Origin: Boseongicola aestuarii
GTDB lineage: Bacteria; Pseudomonadota; Alphaproteobacteria; Rhodobacterales; Rhodobacteraceae
Assembly: GCF_900184815.1 (NCBI RefSeq)
Contig: NZ_FXXQ01000001.1
Location: 248,001 to 312,000, forward strand
Reading direction: 5' to 3'
Length of the DNA stretch: 64,000 nucleotides
The notes beneath the pieces were generated by a model that saw only the letters and a program-made list of their open reading frames with translations, did no database searches and had not been told where the DNA came from. This document shows, one piece after another, positions 1-8,537 of this stretch. The position numbers were made by a program, and so were the translations under genes. Positions within the stretch are counted from its first letter, which is position 1. Each line of letters begins with the position of its first letter.

Positions 1-1
1 C

Positions 2-229
2 TGGACGGCCGAGATTTATGCGATGTTCTCGCTTGGACGCGCGGACGTCTTTGCCCCCGGTGATCTGGCGCTTCAGGAAGCCGCGCGCAGTCTGTTCGAT
101 CTGGACGCGCGCCCCACCGAAAAAGAGCTGCGAGGCATGTCGCAGGACTGGTCACCCTGGCGTGGCGTTGCAGCCCGCCTGCTTTGGGCCTACTACCACG
201 TTGAAAAGGAACGTGAAGGCATAAGATGA
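2..229 (+). CDS. alkA: DNA-3-methyladenine glycosylase (AlkA-type), C-terminal part
   Basis: This is the last ~75 codons of a base-excision-repair glycosylase of the HhH-GPD superfamily; the N-terminus lies before the window. The readable part opens inside the helix-hairpin-helix region (WTAEIYAMFSLGR) and continues into ADVFAPGDLALQ, where the Asp of GDLAL sits at the family's catalytic Asp position. The C-terminus WRGVAARLLWAYYHVEK is typical of AlkA-like enzymes that excise alkylated purines. The stop overlaps the next gene's start (ATGA at 226-229), so the two are probably translationally coupled. The assignment rests on the C-terminal third only. Confidence 0.85.
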   Translation, partial: WTAEIYAMFSLGRADVFAPGDLALQEAARSLFDLDARPTEKELRGMSQDWSPWRGVAARLLWAYYHVEKEREGIR

Positions 230-891
230 GCGAAGATCTCGATTTCAAACGGCGCGGCTCGACCTCTGGCGATGACAGTTCGGTGGTGATGTTTCTCCAC
301 GGCTATGGCGCCGACGGCAATGACCTTTTGGGGCTGGCCGAACCACTGGCCCCACATATGCCGGACACGGTCTTCATTGCGCCCAACGCGCCGGATCGCT
401 CGATGGCGAACCCAATGGGATTTCAGTGGTTTCCGATCCCCTGGATCGACGGATCCAGCGAAGCTGCGGCAGGCGAAGGTTTGTTGCAGGCCGCCCGCCG
501 GCTTGATGCGTTCATTGATAAAGTGCTGGCAGATGAAGGTCTTGGCCCGGACCGTCTGATCCTGTTCGGATTCAGCCAGGGCACGATGATGAGCCTTCAC
601 GTCGCCCCAAGGCGCGCGGATCCGGTTGCCGGCATCGTAGGGTTTTCGGGGCGTCTTATGATGGCGGATGCTCTGGCGCACGAAACACTAAGCCGCCCGC
701 CGGTCTTGTTGATTCACGGCGACGCCGATGACGTGGTGCCCTTTGGCGAGATGCAGGCCGCGGCCAATGCGTTGCAGGAGGCCGAATTCGACGTCTATGG
801 CCATGTAATGCAGGGCACCGGACATGGGATCGCGCCAGATGGTCTGAGCGTTGCGCTGACTTTCATGAGGAACTTCCTGCAAATCGCTTAG
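226..891 (+). CDS. Carboxylesterase / phospholipase-type alpha/beta hydrolase
   Basis: A cytosolic serine hydrolase of the short phospholipase/carboxylesterase family (221 aa, normal length). The fold signs are LHGYGADGND near residues 24-33 (oxyanion region), the nucleophile elbow GFSQG with Ser117, the acid Asp168 in HGDADDVVPF, and His200 in GTGHGIAP, giving a complete Ser-Asp-His triad. There is no signal peptide. The ATG overlaps the stop of the upstream glycosylase gene by 4 bp, so it is read from the same message. The natural substrate cannot be told from sequence; relatives hydrolyse small esters or lysophospholipids. Confidence 0.9.
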   Translation: MSEDLDFKRRGSTSGDDSSVVMFLHGYGADGNDLLGLAEPLAPHMPDTVFIAPNAPDRSMANPMGFQWFPIPWIDGSSEAAAGEGLLQAARRLDAFIDKVLADEGLGPDRLILFGFSQGTMMSLHVAPRRADPVAGIVGFSGRLMMADALAHETLSRPPVLLIHGDADDVVPFGEMQAAANALQEAEFDVYGHVMQGTGHGIAPDGLSVALTFMRNFLQIA

Positions 892-983
892 GTCGTTTTT
901 CGATAAAATCCTATGCATTGAAATGTATCGCAGCCGGGGTTCATTAACCGGCTGCAAACCTTTCGTCGCCTAATTCGTGGCTT

Positions 984-1751
984 ATGCGACCTGAAAAATA
1001 CCTGGACCGAATACTCACATTTGTGACCCCGAAAGACGGCATCAACTTCCTTTCCAAAGCCGTGCTGGTCAACGCTGCGGTGGTGTTGGCCTTCTTCCAG
1101 ATCGAAATCCTGGTGCATGACGCGGACACGCACCATGCGGCAGAACATGTTTTGGCGACCTTGATCCTTTCTGTTCCGTTCAGCCTGATTGCGTTGGCCG
1201 CGATCTGGTATCTCAACACATTGCGAAGGGATCTTGCAAAGCTGGCGGCGACTGATTTGCTGACCGGCTTGTCAAACCGCCGTGCGTTCATGTCAGCGTC
1301 GGAAAACGCCACTTCCCAGTCGCGCGGCATCATGATGATGATCGATCTCGACCATTTCAAGCAGATCAACGATACTTACGGCCACACGGTCGGCGATGAC
1401 TGTTTGCGCGCCATGGCGGATGTCTTGCGCGAACAGGTTCGAACCAACGATGTGGTCGGCAGGCTTGGCGGCGAGGAATTTGGCGTGTTTCTGGTGGATG
1501 CCCCGATGGAAGCGGCCCAACAAATCGGAGAGCGGATCTGTGCCGGCGCGTCTCTGACCCTTTCGCAAGCGGACCGTGACGTAAAGGTTACGGCCTCGAT
1601 CGGAGCGGTCGAGATGCCGCAATTCGAAGACATCGAAGCAATGCTGACGCTTGCCGATATGGCGATGTACCAGGCAAAGAACGCGGGCCGCGGGTGTCTT
1701 GTGTTTTGGGAAAAGGGGGTCACGGCACGGGCGCAGGCTGAATGCGTTTGA
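984..1751 (+). CDS. Membrane-bound GGDEF diguanylate cyclase
   Basis: A 255-aa protein predicted to make cyclic di-GMP from two GTP. Two hydrophobic segments (about residues 26-44 and 55-77) precede a GGDEF domain that starts with ATDLLTGLSNRRAF near residue 89. The active-site loop is GGEEF (162-166), a functional variant. An RxxD inhibitory site (R153, D156) sits five residues before it, so product feedback inhibition is likely. No other sensory domain is visible, so any signal must come through the short membrane region. It stands alone, 92 bp after the esterase gene. Confidence 0.9.
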   Translation: MRPEKYLDRILTFVTPKDGINFLSKAVLVNAAVVLAFFQIEILVHDADTHHAAEHVLATLILSVPFSLIALAAIWYLNTLRRDLAKLAATDLLTGLSNRRAFMSASENATSQSRGIMMMIDLDHFKQINDTYGHTVGDDCLRAMADVLREQVRTNDVVGRLGGEEFGVFLVDAPMEAAQQIGERICAGASLTLSQADRDVKVTASIGAVEMPQFEDIEAMLTLADMAMYQAKNAGRGCLVFWEKGVTARAQAECV

Positions 1752-1938
1752 GACCCTGGGCCGCTGGCTGACGCGGCGGTTCATCCTCCTGTCATATTTC
1801 CTCACCAACGCTTTCACCATGCCGTGCTATTGTGGGGCTTGCGTGATTGCGGCCCCTATATATAGTCGAAGTTGAGGCCCGAGGCGGATCATATGCGCTT
1901 TGGGTGAAACCGGACATGGGTCAGAGGTGAGCGGAAGA

Positions 1939-2523
1939 ATGGACGGAGACTTCAGAACGAGTTTTGTGCGAGAACCTGGGTGCCTGCGTCACAAGCCCGC
2001 TTTGGTACTGAACGCGGATTATCGACCCCTGTCATATTATCCGTTGTCGCTCTGGCCCTGGCAGGAGGCGATAAAGGCGGTGTATCTCGATCGGGTACAG
2101 ATCGTCGCGGAATACGAAGACGTCGTGCGAAGTCCGTCGGTCGAGATCAAAATCCCGTCGGTCGTTGTTCTGAAAGACTATATCCAACCCCAAAAGCGCG
2201 TGGCCTTCACGCGCTTTAATCTTTTCTTGAGGGACGAATTCTGTTGCCAGTATTGCGGCGCGCGCGGCGATCTGACGTTCGATCACGTGGTGCCACGCGC
2301 CCGCGGCGGCGTCACAAGCTGGGAAAACGTCGTGGCGGCCTGTTCGCGGTGCAACCTGAAAAAGGGCTCGAAATCGATCCGGCAGGTCGGGATGGCCTTG
2401 CGCAAACCGCCAAGACGGCCCGCAGCGGAAGAATTGCGCAATCAGGGACGCAAATTCCCGCCGAACCACCTGCACGACACATGGCTGGATTTCCTTTACT
2501 GGGACGCCGAACTGGAAGCCTGA
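1939..2523 (+). CDS. HNH endonuclease family protein
   Basis: A 194-aa protein carrying an HNH nuclease fold with a zinc site. CQYC (103-106) and CSRC (135-138) provide four Cys ligands, and FDHVVPRARGGVTSWENVV (about 114-132) is the HNH core with its Asp-His pair and Asn. The ~95 residues before it (LNADYRPLSYYPLSLWPW) are typical of a widespread chromosomal HNH group that is not tied to restriction or mobile elements; its role is unknown. The reading frame is open upstream to TTG 1900 and GTG 1927. I chose ATG 1939 because homologues usually start MDGDF, but no clear ribosome site decides it. Confidence 0.85.
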   Translation: MDGDFRTSFVREPGCLRHKPALVLNADYRPLSYYPLSLWPWQEAIKAVYLDRVQIVAEYEDVVRSPSVEIKIPSVVVLKDYIQPQKRVAFTRFNLFLRDEFCCQYCGARGDLTFDHVVPRARGGVTSWENVVAACSRCNLKKGSKSIRQVGMALRKPPRRPAAEELRNQGRKFPPNHLHDTWLDFLYWDAELEA

Positions 2524-2530
2524 CGAAAGA

Positions 2531-3493
2531 TCACGCGGAGCAACTCGCCCCACCCAGAACGCAGAATTTCGTACAATGGGGATGGTTCAGCCGGACGGAT
2601 GTCTCGGCCTCTTCCAGCGTTGCTCCCAGCTCGAACTCGGCGTCGTAGGGCAACAACGTGCAAGCAACTACCGCCGGTTTTTCTGCTCCGCGCCGCTTGA
2701 CCACCATCCGCGACGACGCGCACATCACACTGGTTGATGAAATGTCGAGGATATCCCAACAAGCCGTTGTAATCTCGGGAACATCCGCGTTTTCGTCCAT
2801 CTCGGGAAACAACACGGTCTGACCGGGATCGGCAGCCGAGATCTCGAAGCCCTCGCGCTTGAAAAGGGCGGCATACCCGGCACGTGATTCCGCCTCGCTC
2901 TCGCCCCAGACCGTGCGACCGGCAACCGCCATGCGTATTCCGGCATCGCGCAACCAGCGCATACCCGTCAGGGTCTTTTCAAACGCCCCCTCGCCACGCT
3001 CGGTGTCGTGATGTTTTGCGGACGAGTGATCGACCGAAATGCGCAACGTCAGCTTGCCCGGATACGCCTGAGACAGCGCGATCAGCCCGTTTTGCATTGA
3101 CTTGCGCATCATCGGACGCATCGCATTGGTCAGGATCAGCACGTCGTAGCCCCGTTCAAGCGACCGCCGGGTGATTTCGATCATTTCGGGGTTCATGAAC
3201 GGCTCGCCGCCAGTAAACGCGATCTCGCGCAGTTTCCAGCGGCGATCCTCAAGCTGGTCCAGATAGTCCGTGACCTCGTCTGCGGTAATGTAAACCAGAC
3301 GGTCATTGGAGGGTGACGACTGGATATAGCAGTTCACGCATTCGATATTGCAAAGCGTGCCCGTGTTGAACCAGAGCGTTTCAGGGTTCGAAAAGGCGAC
3401 AACTGCACGTTCCTCGCCCTTGGCGGTGGTGAACGGGTCACTGAATTTCGCAACAGGGCTCGTGGAGGCAATTTGATCTTTCATGTCATCCAT
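2531..3493 (-). CDS. Radical SAM protein with Cys-rich C-terminus
   Basis: A 320-aa radical S-adenosylmethionine enzyme of unknown substrate. The 4Fe-4S motif is C-x3-C-x2-C (C48, C52, C55 in LCNIECVNCY), followed by TGGEPFMNPE near residues 94-103, which contacts SAM. The last ~80 residues hold several Cys (ACWDI, MCASS, ACTLL and a terminal HCTKFC...ASC cluster), suggesting a second Fe-S cluster of the SPASM/twitch kind, though the spacing does not match one I know. No precursor peptide gene or partner enzyme is adjacent. It converges with the HNH gene and diverges from zwf. A second ATG (codon 4) is an alternative start. Confidence 0.85.
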   Translation of the reverse strand: MDDMKDQIASTSPVAKFSDPFTTAKGEERAVVAFSNPETLWFNTGTLCNIECVNCYIQSSPSNDRLVYITADEVTDYLDQLEDRRWKLREIAFTGGEPFMNPEMIEITRRSLERGYDVLILTNAMRPMMRKSMQNGLIALSQAYPGKLTLRISVDHSSAKHHDTERGEGAFEKTLTGMRWLRDAGIRMAVAGRTVWGESEAESRAGYAALFKREGFEISAADPGQTVLFPEMDENADVPEITTACWDILDISSTSVMCASSRMVVKRRGAEKPAVVACTLLPYDAEFELGATLEEAETSVRLNHPHCTKFCVLGGASCSA

Positions 3494-3624
3494 CGGTTTG
3501 AGGCTGAGGACTACCTATTCGGAATTTCTTCGCTCATAAAGCGTGCTGTTCATAACGTGATGGACTTGTGATGATTTCGTGTGCATCTGGACTTGGCCGC
3601 GCGTTCGGAGTATCGCGGGACAAC

Positions 3625-3644
3625 TGTTGCCGTTAGCGGTAACA
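3625..3644. promoter_or_regulatory. Near-perfect 20-bp palindrome before zwf (putative operator)
   Basis: TGTTGCCG-TTAG-CGGTAACA: the half-sites TGTTGCCG and TGTTACCG differ at one base and flank a 4-bp spacer. It lies 30 bp before the zwf ATG and just upstream of its AAGGAG ribosome site. Size, position and the central CG-rich half-sites fit a repressor operator, as used by LacI/GntR-like regulators of sugar genes. Which regulator binds is unknown; none is encoded nearby. Confidence 0.5.
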
Positions 3645-3674
3645 ACGCTTCGCGAATCCGGGAAGGAGAATCTC

Positions 3675-5135
3675 ATGGTATCGCGCGTCATTCCGGTCGA
3701 CGACTTCGACCTCGTGATTTTCGGAGGCACGGGCGATCTGGCGCGCCGCAAGATCCTGCCCGGCCTGTTTCGTCGTTTTTGTTCAGGTCAGATGCCCGCG
3801 CAATCGCGCATTATCGGGGCTGCGCGGTCTGAATTGTCAGACGCCGCGTTTCGCCGGGACATCAAGGCGGCACTCGAAGAATTCCTGCCCAAGGACAGCT
3901 TTTCGGCGAAAGAGGTCAAAGCGTTTCTCGACCAGTTGCATTACGTGCGGATCGACGCAACGGGAACCGAAGGCTGGGGCGCGCTGAAAAAGCTTGTGCG
4001 CAACGACAAAGACACGATCCAGGCGTTCTATTTCTCGGTCGCGCCAAGCCTGTTCGGAGATCTTGCTGAACGCCTTCACACAAACAAGATCGCAGGGCCC
4101 GGCGCGCGTATCGTCGTAGAAAAACCGTTTGGACGCGACCTTGGAAGCGCCAAGAAACTGAACTCGACGCTGCGCGATCATTTCGACGAAAGCCAGATTT
4201 ACCGGATCGATCATTATCTCGGTAAAGAAACCGTTCAGAACCTCATGGCTGTGAGGTTCGGCAACATGCTGTTCGAACCGCTATGGAACGCGCAATACGT
4301 CGATCATGTTCAGATCACCGTGGCCGAAACCGTGGGTGTCGGGGGCAGGGGAGCCTATTACGACAAATCCGGCGCGATGCGCGATATGGTGCAAAACCAT
4401 CTGATGCAGTTGTTGTGTCTGATTGCGATGGAACCGCCTTCACATTTCGATCCCGACGCGGTGCGTGACGAAAAGCTCAAGGTGATCCGCGCTCTGGATC
4501 CGCCCAAGCGCGATGATATCGTCCGCGGTCAATACGAATCAGCCACCGATGGCAAAGGCTATCTGGAAGAGGTCGAGAGCAACGACAGCATCACTGAAAG
4601 TTTCATTGCGATGAAACTGGCCATTTCGAACTGGAGATGGGCAGGCGTGCCGTTTTATCTGCGCACGGGCAAGCGGATGAAAGCACGGACTTCCGAGATC
4701 TCGATCGTGTTCAAAGAGACTCCGCACTCGATCTTCGACAAGGACAGCGGGCGTCATCGCAACATTCTGTCGATCCGGTTGCAGCCAAACGAGGGCATCA
4801 CGCTTGGTGTGACGATCAAGGAGCCGGGACCGGGGGGCATGCGGCTTGTTGATGTGCCGCTGGATATGACCTTTGCGGACGCGCTTGGCCCAGAAGCCGA
4901 AGGTGTCCCGGACGCTTATGAGCGGTTGATCATGGATGTGATCCGCGGAAACCAGACGTTGTTCATGCGCGGCGACGAGGTGGAAGCGGCCTGGAGCTGG
5001 ACGGACCCGATCATTGAGGACTGGACAAGGCGGGGCGAGCGACCGAAACCTTATGATGTGGGAACAACCGGCCCGGAAGACGCCGCTGTGCTGATGCACC
5101 GCGAGGGGCGTCGCTGGCTGGATATCAAGGCCTGA
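3675..5135 (+). CDS. zwf: Glucose-6-phosphate 1-dehydrogenase
   Basis: Oxidises glucose-6-phosphate to 6-phosphoglucono-1,5-lactone with NAD(P)+, the entry to the Entner-Doudoroff and oxidative pentose phosphate routes in the cytosol. It is 486 aa, the usual length. The dinucleotide-binding GGTGDLARRKILPGL lies near residues 15-29, and the active-site motif RIDHYLGKE is present with its His and Lys; EKPFGRDL precedes it. ATG 3675 is chosen over longer options because AAGGAG stands 7 bp before it. It is the first gene of a zwf-pgl-pgi operon, 27 bp before pgl, behind a palindromic operator candidate. Confidence 0.96.
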   Translation: MVSRVIPVDDFDLVIFGGTGDLARRKILPGLFRRFCSGQMPAQSRIIGAARSELSDAAFRRDIKAALEEFLPKDSFSAKEVKAFLDQLHYVRIDATGTEGWGALKKLVRNDKDTIQAFYFSVAPSLFGDLAERLHTNKIAGPGARIVVEKPFGRDLGSAKKLNSTLRDHFDESQIYRIDHYLGKETVQNLMAVRFGNMLFEPLWNAQYVDHVQITVAETVGVGGRGAYYDKSGAMRDMVQNHLMQLLCLIAMEPPSHFDPDAVRDEKLKVIRALDPPKRDDIVRGQYESATDGKGYLEEVESNDSITESFIAMKLAISNWRWAGVPFYLRTGKRMKARTSEISIVFKETPHSIFDKDSGRHRNILSIRLQPNEGITLGVTIKEPGPGGMRLVDVPLDMTFADALGPEAEGVPDAYERLIMDVIRGNQTLFMRGDEVEAAWSWTDPIIEDWTRRGERPKPYDVGTTGPEDAAVLMHREGRRWLDIKA

Positions 5136-5162
5136 CAGAACCGCAGGCCGGAAAGGCGCGTT

Positions 5163-5828
5163 ATGCATCTGGAAACATACCCTGACTCTGAAATGATGAT
5201 GATGGACCTTGCGAACCGGATCGCAGGGGAGCTCAAAAACAGCCTCTTCGAGCATCCCTGGGTCTCACTTGTGGTTCCGGGTGGCACGACGCCGGGACCG
5301 ATGTTCGACGCGTTGTCGGCTGCCGATCTGGACTGGTCACGTGTGCATGTCTTGCTGTCCGACGAGCGTCGTGTGCCGGCCGATCACCCCCGCTCGAACG
5401 AACGTCTTGTGCGAGAGCGGTTGTTGACGGGTCGGGCATCGGCGGCGAAATTCGTACGCCTTGTACCCGAAACCGATGCCGATTGGGCAAATGTCCGCGC
5501 GCGACTGGACGCAGAACTGCCGATCTCGGTTCTGCTGCTCGGGATGGGCGCGGACATGCACACGGCCTCGCTCTTTCCCGGCGCGCCCGAGTTGGGCGAC
5601 GCCCTCGCGCAGAACGCGCCGTCCTTGATGGCGATCACACCGCCGGACGGCGATCTTGAACCGCGTCTGACGCTGAGTGCCCGCGTTCTGAAGGGCGCAA
5701 TGACCACGCATGTCTTGATCACAGGCGACGAGAAACGCGCCAGTGTCGAGCGTGCCCGCAAACTTTCCCCAAAAGAGGCTCCGATCGCGGCTGTTCTTGG
5801 CAGCGCAACCGTGCATTGGGCCCCGTAA
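5163..5828 (+). CDS. pgl: 6-phosphogluconolactonase
   Basis: Hydrolyses 6-phosphogluconolactone made by Zwf to 6-phosphogluconate. At 221 aa it is of the compact DevB/SOL type. Visible landmarks are the substrate-loop [15 protein letters not shown] near residues 37-51, the [18 protein letters not shown] motif near 62-79, and [17 protein letters not shown] near 124-140. It sits between zwf (27-bp gap) and pgi (19-bp gap) and is surely co-transcribed, so the first two oxidative steps are made together. Confidence 0.93.
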   Translation: MHLETYPDSEMMMMDLANRIAGELKNSLFEHPWVSLVVPGGTTPGPMFDALSAADLDWSRVHVLLSDERRVPADHPRSNERLVRERLLTGRASAAKFVRLVPETDADWANVRARLDAELPISVLLLGMGADMHTASLFPGAPELGDALAQNAPSLMAITPPDGDLEPRLTLSARVLKGAMTTHVLITGDEKRASVERARKLSPKEAPIAAVLGSATVHWAP

Positions 5829-5847
5829 CCGCCCGCAAGAGGACGAG

Positions 5848-7455
5848 ATGGACTTCACGAACCTGAAATCGGCGGCCAAGTCTGCCGCGAAAACGCCTAT
5901 TCTGAACCGTTTCGACGACCCAGACCGCGCACGCGCCTTCTCGGTGTCGGCGGGCGATCTGCTATTCGATTACTCAAAGACGTCCATTGACTCGACGGGT
6001 CGGCAGGCTCTGATCGATCTGTTTGAACGCGCCGACGTCGCCTCCCGCCGGGACGCGATGTTCAGCGGTGAAGCCATCAACGAAACCGAAGGCCGGGCCG
6101 TGCTTCACACCGCCTTGCGCAATCTCGATGGCGGTCCGGTGATGGTTGGCGGTGTCGATGTGATGCCCGGCGTTCTGGCGACTCTCAAGCGCATGGAAAC
6201 CTTTGCCAATGACGTGCGCGAAGGGCGCTTCAAGGGCGAGGGCGGTCAGATCACGGATGTGGTCAATATCGGTATCGGGGGCTCTGACCTTGGACCTGCC
6301 ATGGCGACGCTAGCTCTTGCGCCTTATCACGACGGACCCAGATGCCATTATGTATCGAACGTCGATGCCGCGCATATTGCCGACACGCTTCGGAGTCTGG
6401 ATGCGCGCACCACGCTGGTCGTCGTCGCCTCCAAGACCTTCACAACGATTGAAACCATGACCAACGCCGCGACGGCAAAAGCCTGGATGAGCGAGAGCGT
6501 CGCGCATCCGGCGGCACAGTTCGCTGCACTTTCGACTGCGGCCGACAAGACCGGCGCCTTCGGGATCGACCCCGAGCGCGTCTTCGGATTCGAGGATTGG
6601 GTCGGCGGGCGCTATTCCATGTGGGGCCCGATTGGCTTGGCTCTGATGATTGCCACGGGCCCAGAAAGCTTCCGCGCGTTCCTGAAGGGTGGCGCATGGA
6701 TGGATCAGCATTTCCAAGTAGCGGCGCCGCAGGAAAACCTCCCGGTGATGCTGGCGCTCACCGGTATCTGGCACAATCAGGGTCTGGACCACGCCACCCG
6801 CGCGGTGCTGCCCTATGAGCAGCGCTTATCGCGCCTCCCGGCCTATCTCCAGCAGCTTGAAATGGAGAGCAACGGCAAGAGCACGGCGATGGGCGGCACG
6901 ACCCTCACGGACAATTCCGGCCCCATTGTCTGGGGCGAGCCGGGGACCAATGGTCAACATGCGTTCTATCAGCTGATCCATCAGGGCACGCGAGTGGTGC
7001 CGTGTGAATTCATGGTCGCAGCACAGGGTTTCGAGGCGGATCTGGCGCATCAGCACAGACTTCTTGTCGCCAATTGTCTGGCACAATCCGAGGCCCTCAT
7101 GCGGGGGCGTACGCTGGACGAAGCACGCGCCATCGTTGCGGACAAGTTCGAAGGCGCCGAACTGGAACGCCAGGCGGCGCACCGCGTTTTCCCTGGAAAC
7201 CGCCCCTCCACGACCCTTGTCTATCCAAAGCTGACGCCCTTCGTGCTGGGCCAAATCATTGCACTTTACGAACACCGCGTGTTCGTCGAAGGCGCGATCC
7301 TCGGCATCAACTCCTATGACCAGTGGGGTGTCGAGCTTGGTAAGGAACTGGCCAAGGCGTTGGAACCCGTGGTCGCAGGCGAGGTCGGAACCGACGGAAA
7401 AGACGGCTCAACCGCGCAACTTGTGCAAGCCGTCCAGCGGATGTCGGGGGAGTAA
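5848..7455 (+). CDS. pgi: Glucose-6-phosphate isomerase
   Basis: Interconverts glucose-6-phosphate and fructose-6-phosphate. The 535-aa protein has the signatures [15 protein letters not shown] (phosphate loop), [12 protein letters not shown], and a C-terminal [15 protein letters not shown] carrying the conserved Lys. ATG 5848 follows an AAGAGGACG ribosome site; the frame is open upstream into pgl, but the longer forms have no support. As last gene of zwf-pgl-pgi it would let fructose-6-phosphate flow back into the oxidative route. It ends 24 bp from the convergent IalB-like gene with no obvious terminator. Confidence 0.95.
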   Translation: MDFTNLKSAAKSAAKTPILNRFDDPDRARAFSVSAGDLLFDYSKTSIDSTGRQALIDLFERADVASRRDAMFSGEAINETEGRAVLHTALRNLDGGPVMVGGVDVMPGVLATLKRMETFANDVREGRFKGEGGQITDVVNIGIGGSDLGPAMATLALAPYHDGPRCHYVSNVDAAHIADTLRSLDARTTLVVVASKTFTTIETMTNAATAKAWMSESVAHPAAQFAALSTAADKTGAFGIDPERVFGFEDWVGGRYSMWGPIGLALMIATGPESFRAFLKGGAWMDQHFQVAAPQENLPVMLALTGIWHNQGLDHATRAVLPYEQRLSRLPAYLQQLEMESNGKSTAMGGTTLTDNSGPIVWGEPGTNGQHAFYQLIHQGTRVVPCEFMVAAQGFEADLAHQHRLLVANCLAQSEALMRGRTLDEARAIVADKFEGAELERQAAHRVFPGNRPSTTLVYPKLTPFVLGQIIALYEHRVFVEGAILGINSYDQWGVELGKELAKALEPVVAGEVGTDGKDGSTAQLVQAVQRMSGE

Positions 7456-7479
7456 TGCACGCCCCCGATCTCGCAGCGG

Positions 7480-8076
7480 CTAGCGCAGACCTGCGCGGGT
7501 CATCATTTCTTCAAAGGACGCCGTGAACCCCGAAAGCGACATCGTCAGGTTAACCGTCTGGTCCGGTGCCAAAGCAGGGACGATTGTGATCGTGCCTTTC
7601 GCGCCGCGCTTGAATTCGGCCACTTCTTCGGGCGTGAAACCAAGCCGGGCGATGCAGCCCTCGGTGGAACAGAAACTGTAGGGATAGCGCCGCGCCTCGC
7701 CTTCATCCACCACAAGACGCAGGTCGGCGGTCAACAGGGTTTCCAGAGGCGTGATGATGGTGGCGCCCGCTTCGGCCGGGCTGCCGGGAGGTATCGCGAA
7801 AAGGTTCACTTCGGCCACTGCCTGTCCGGTGCTATCGAGCAAAAGCTGGTACATCTGGCAACGGTCGCGACCATTTTCAAGACGCAGGCAACGCAACTCC
7901 CAATCCGAATATGTGCCGGCGACAAAAGTCGCTCCGGGCGCGGGTTCGCCGGTGTCGGAGCCGGGCGCCTCGGCCTCGGCGGTTTCGGTTTCACCCGTCT
8001 CGGCCGTCTGAGCGTACGCCGTGCCATAAAGACCAGCCGCCAAAACAAAGCACATCAATTTCAATAGGTTCGTCAT
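7480..8076 (-). CDS. Secreted IalB-family (invasion-associated locus B) protein
   Basis: A 198-aa exported protein. It has a signal peptide (KLMCFVLAAGLYGTAYA, cleaved before Q), then a low-complexity Glu/Thr/Ala linker (about residues 24-45), then the IalB domain with YSDWELRCLRLENGRDRCQMYQ and a later FCSTEGC, giving the Cys pairs expected for disulphides. The family was named in Bartonella but is widespread in free-living alphaproteobacteria, where its role is undefined; pathogenicity should not be inferred. ATG 8076 is chosen because GGGAGAA lies just upstream and the signal peptide begins there, although the frame is open much further up. Confidence 0.85.
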   Translation of the reverse strand: MTNLLKLMCFVLAAGLYGTAYAQTAETGETETAEAEAPGSDTGEPAPGATFVAGTYSDWELRCLRLENGRDRCQMYQLLLDSTGQAVAEVNLFAIPPGSPAEAGATIITPLETLLTADLRLVVDEGEARRYPYSFCSTEGCIARLGFTPEEVAEFKRGAKGTITIVPALAPDQTVNLTMSLSGFTASFEEMMTRAGLR

Positions 8077-8226
8077 GTTTTCTCCCATGCGGAAACCGCT
8101 TTTCCAGCGAGGCTTATCACGGACGTTCCACCATGTCAGCGCCCGAGGTCTGCGGCGGCAAAGCTTCGCCGTCACGTTCTTGTCAGGACCGGTTCTGTCG
8201 GGATTTCCGCACGCGCCGCGATACAT

Positions 8227-8266
8227 AAAAAAGCAGGACCTGAAGCTCAGGCCCTGCTTTTCTTTT
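8227..8266. terminator. Bidirectional rho-independent terminator
   Basis: AAAAAGCAGG...CCTGCTTTT stem with an inner CCTGA-AGC-TCAGG helix and T-rich tails on both strands. Its odd feature is that it lies between two divergently oriented genes, where no terminator is needed unless a transcript starts in this gap. Confidence 0.8.
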
Positions 8267-8296
8267 CTCCCTGCCGGACTGGCCGACTTATTTATT
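8227..8296 (-). ncRNA. Candidate small RNA ending in a strong hairpin terminator
   Basis: The gap between the divergent IalB-like and HerA-like genes holds a hairpin (about 8229-8263) with GCAGG/CCTGC and CCTGA/TCAGG paired blocks, followed on the minus strand by six T and on the plus strand by TTTTCTTTTC. No protein gene lies upstream of it on either strand within reach. On the minus strand, tandem TTGACA (8338-8333) and TTGACG (8331-8326) elements stand 17 bp before a weak TAGCTT -10, giving a start near 8296 and a ~70-nt RNA. The alternative is an attenuator in a long IalB leader. Confidence 0.4.
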
Positions 8297-8537
8297 GAGC
8301 GAAAGCTATTGCAGCAGAGTGGCCCCGTCAACTGTCAACTTATCACTTTTTTTCGACGTCTACTGCGAGGCCTTGCAAGACGGCAAAAAGAGACCGTGCT
8401 TTTGACGGCGCGGCCAGTCGACAGGGAGGAAGTGTCCAAAATCGCGCGATTGCGCTTTCAGAACCGGTTCACTTTGGCACATAAAGGTTAACAAGTTATT
8501 CTGCCTGCGAACGCAGGGATCAAAGCGAGGGCAACAG

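Noticed and set aside
1790-1796. CTGTCAT sequence as a Pho-box half-site (also at 2029-2035)
   Set aside because: No second unit at 11-bp spacing; isolated 7-mers are expected by chance.
1939-2523. HNH endonuclease as a restriction or homing system
   Set aside because: No methyltransferase, intron or mobile-element features nearby; the protein belongs to a common chromosomal HNH group.
7480-8076. IalB-like protein as a virulence factor
   Set aside because: The family is widespread in non-pathogenic marine alphaproteobacteria; the name alone is not evidence.
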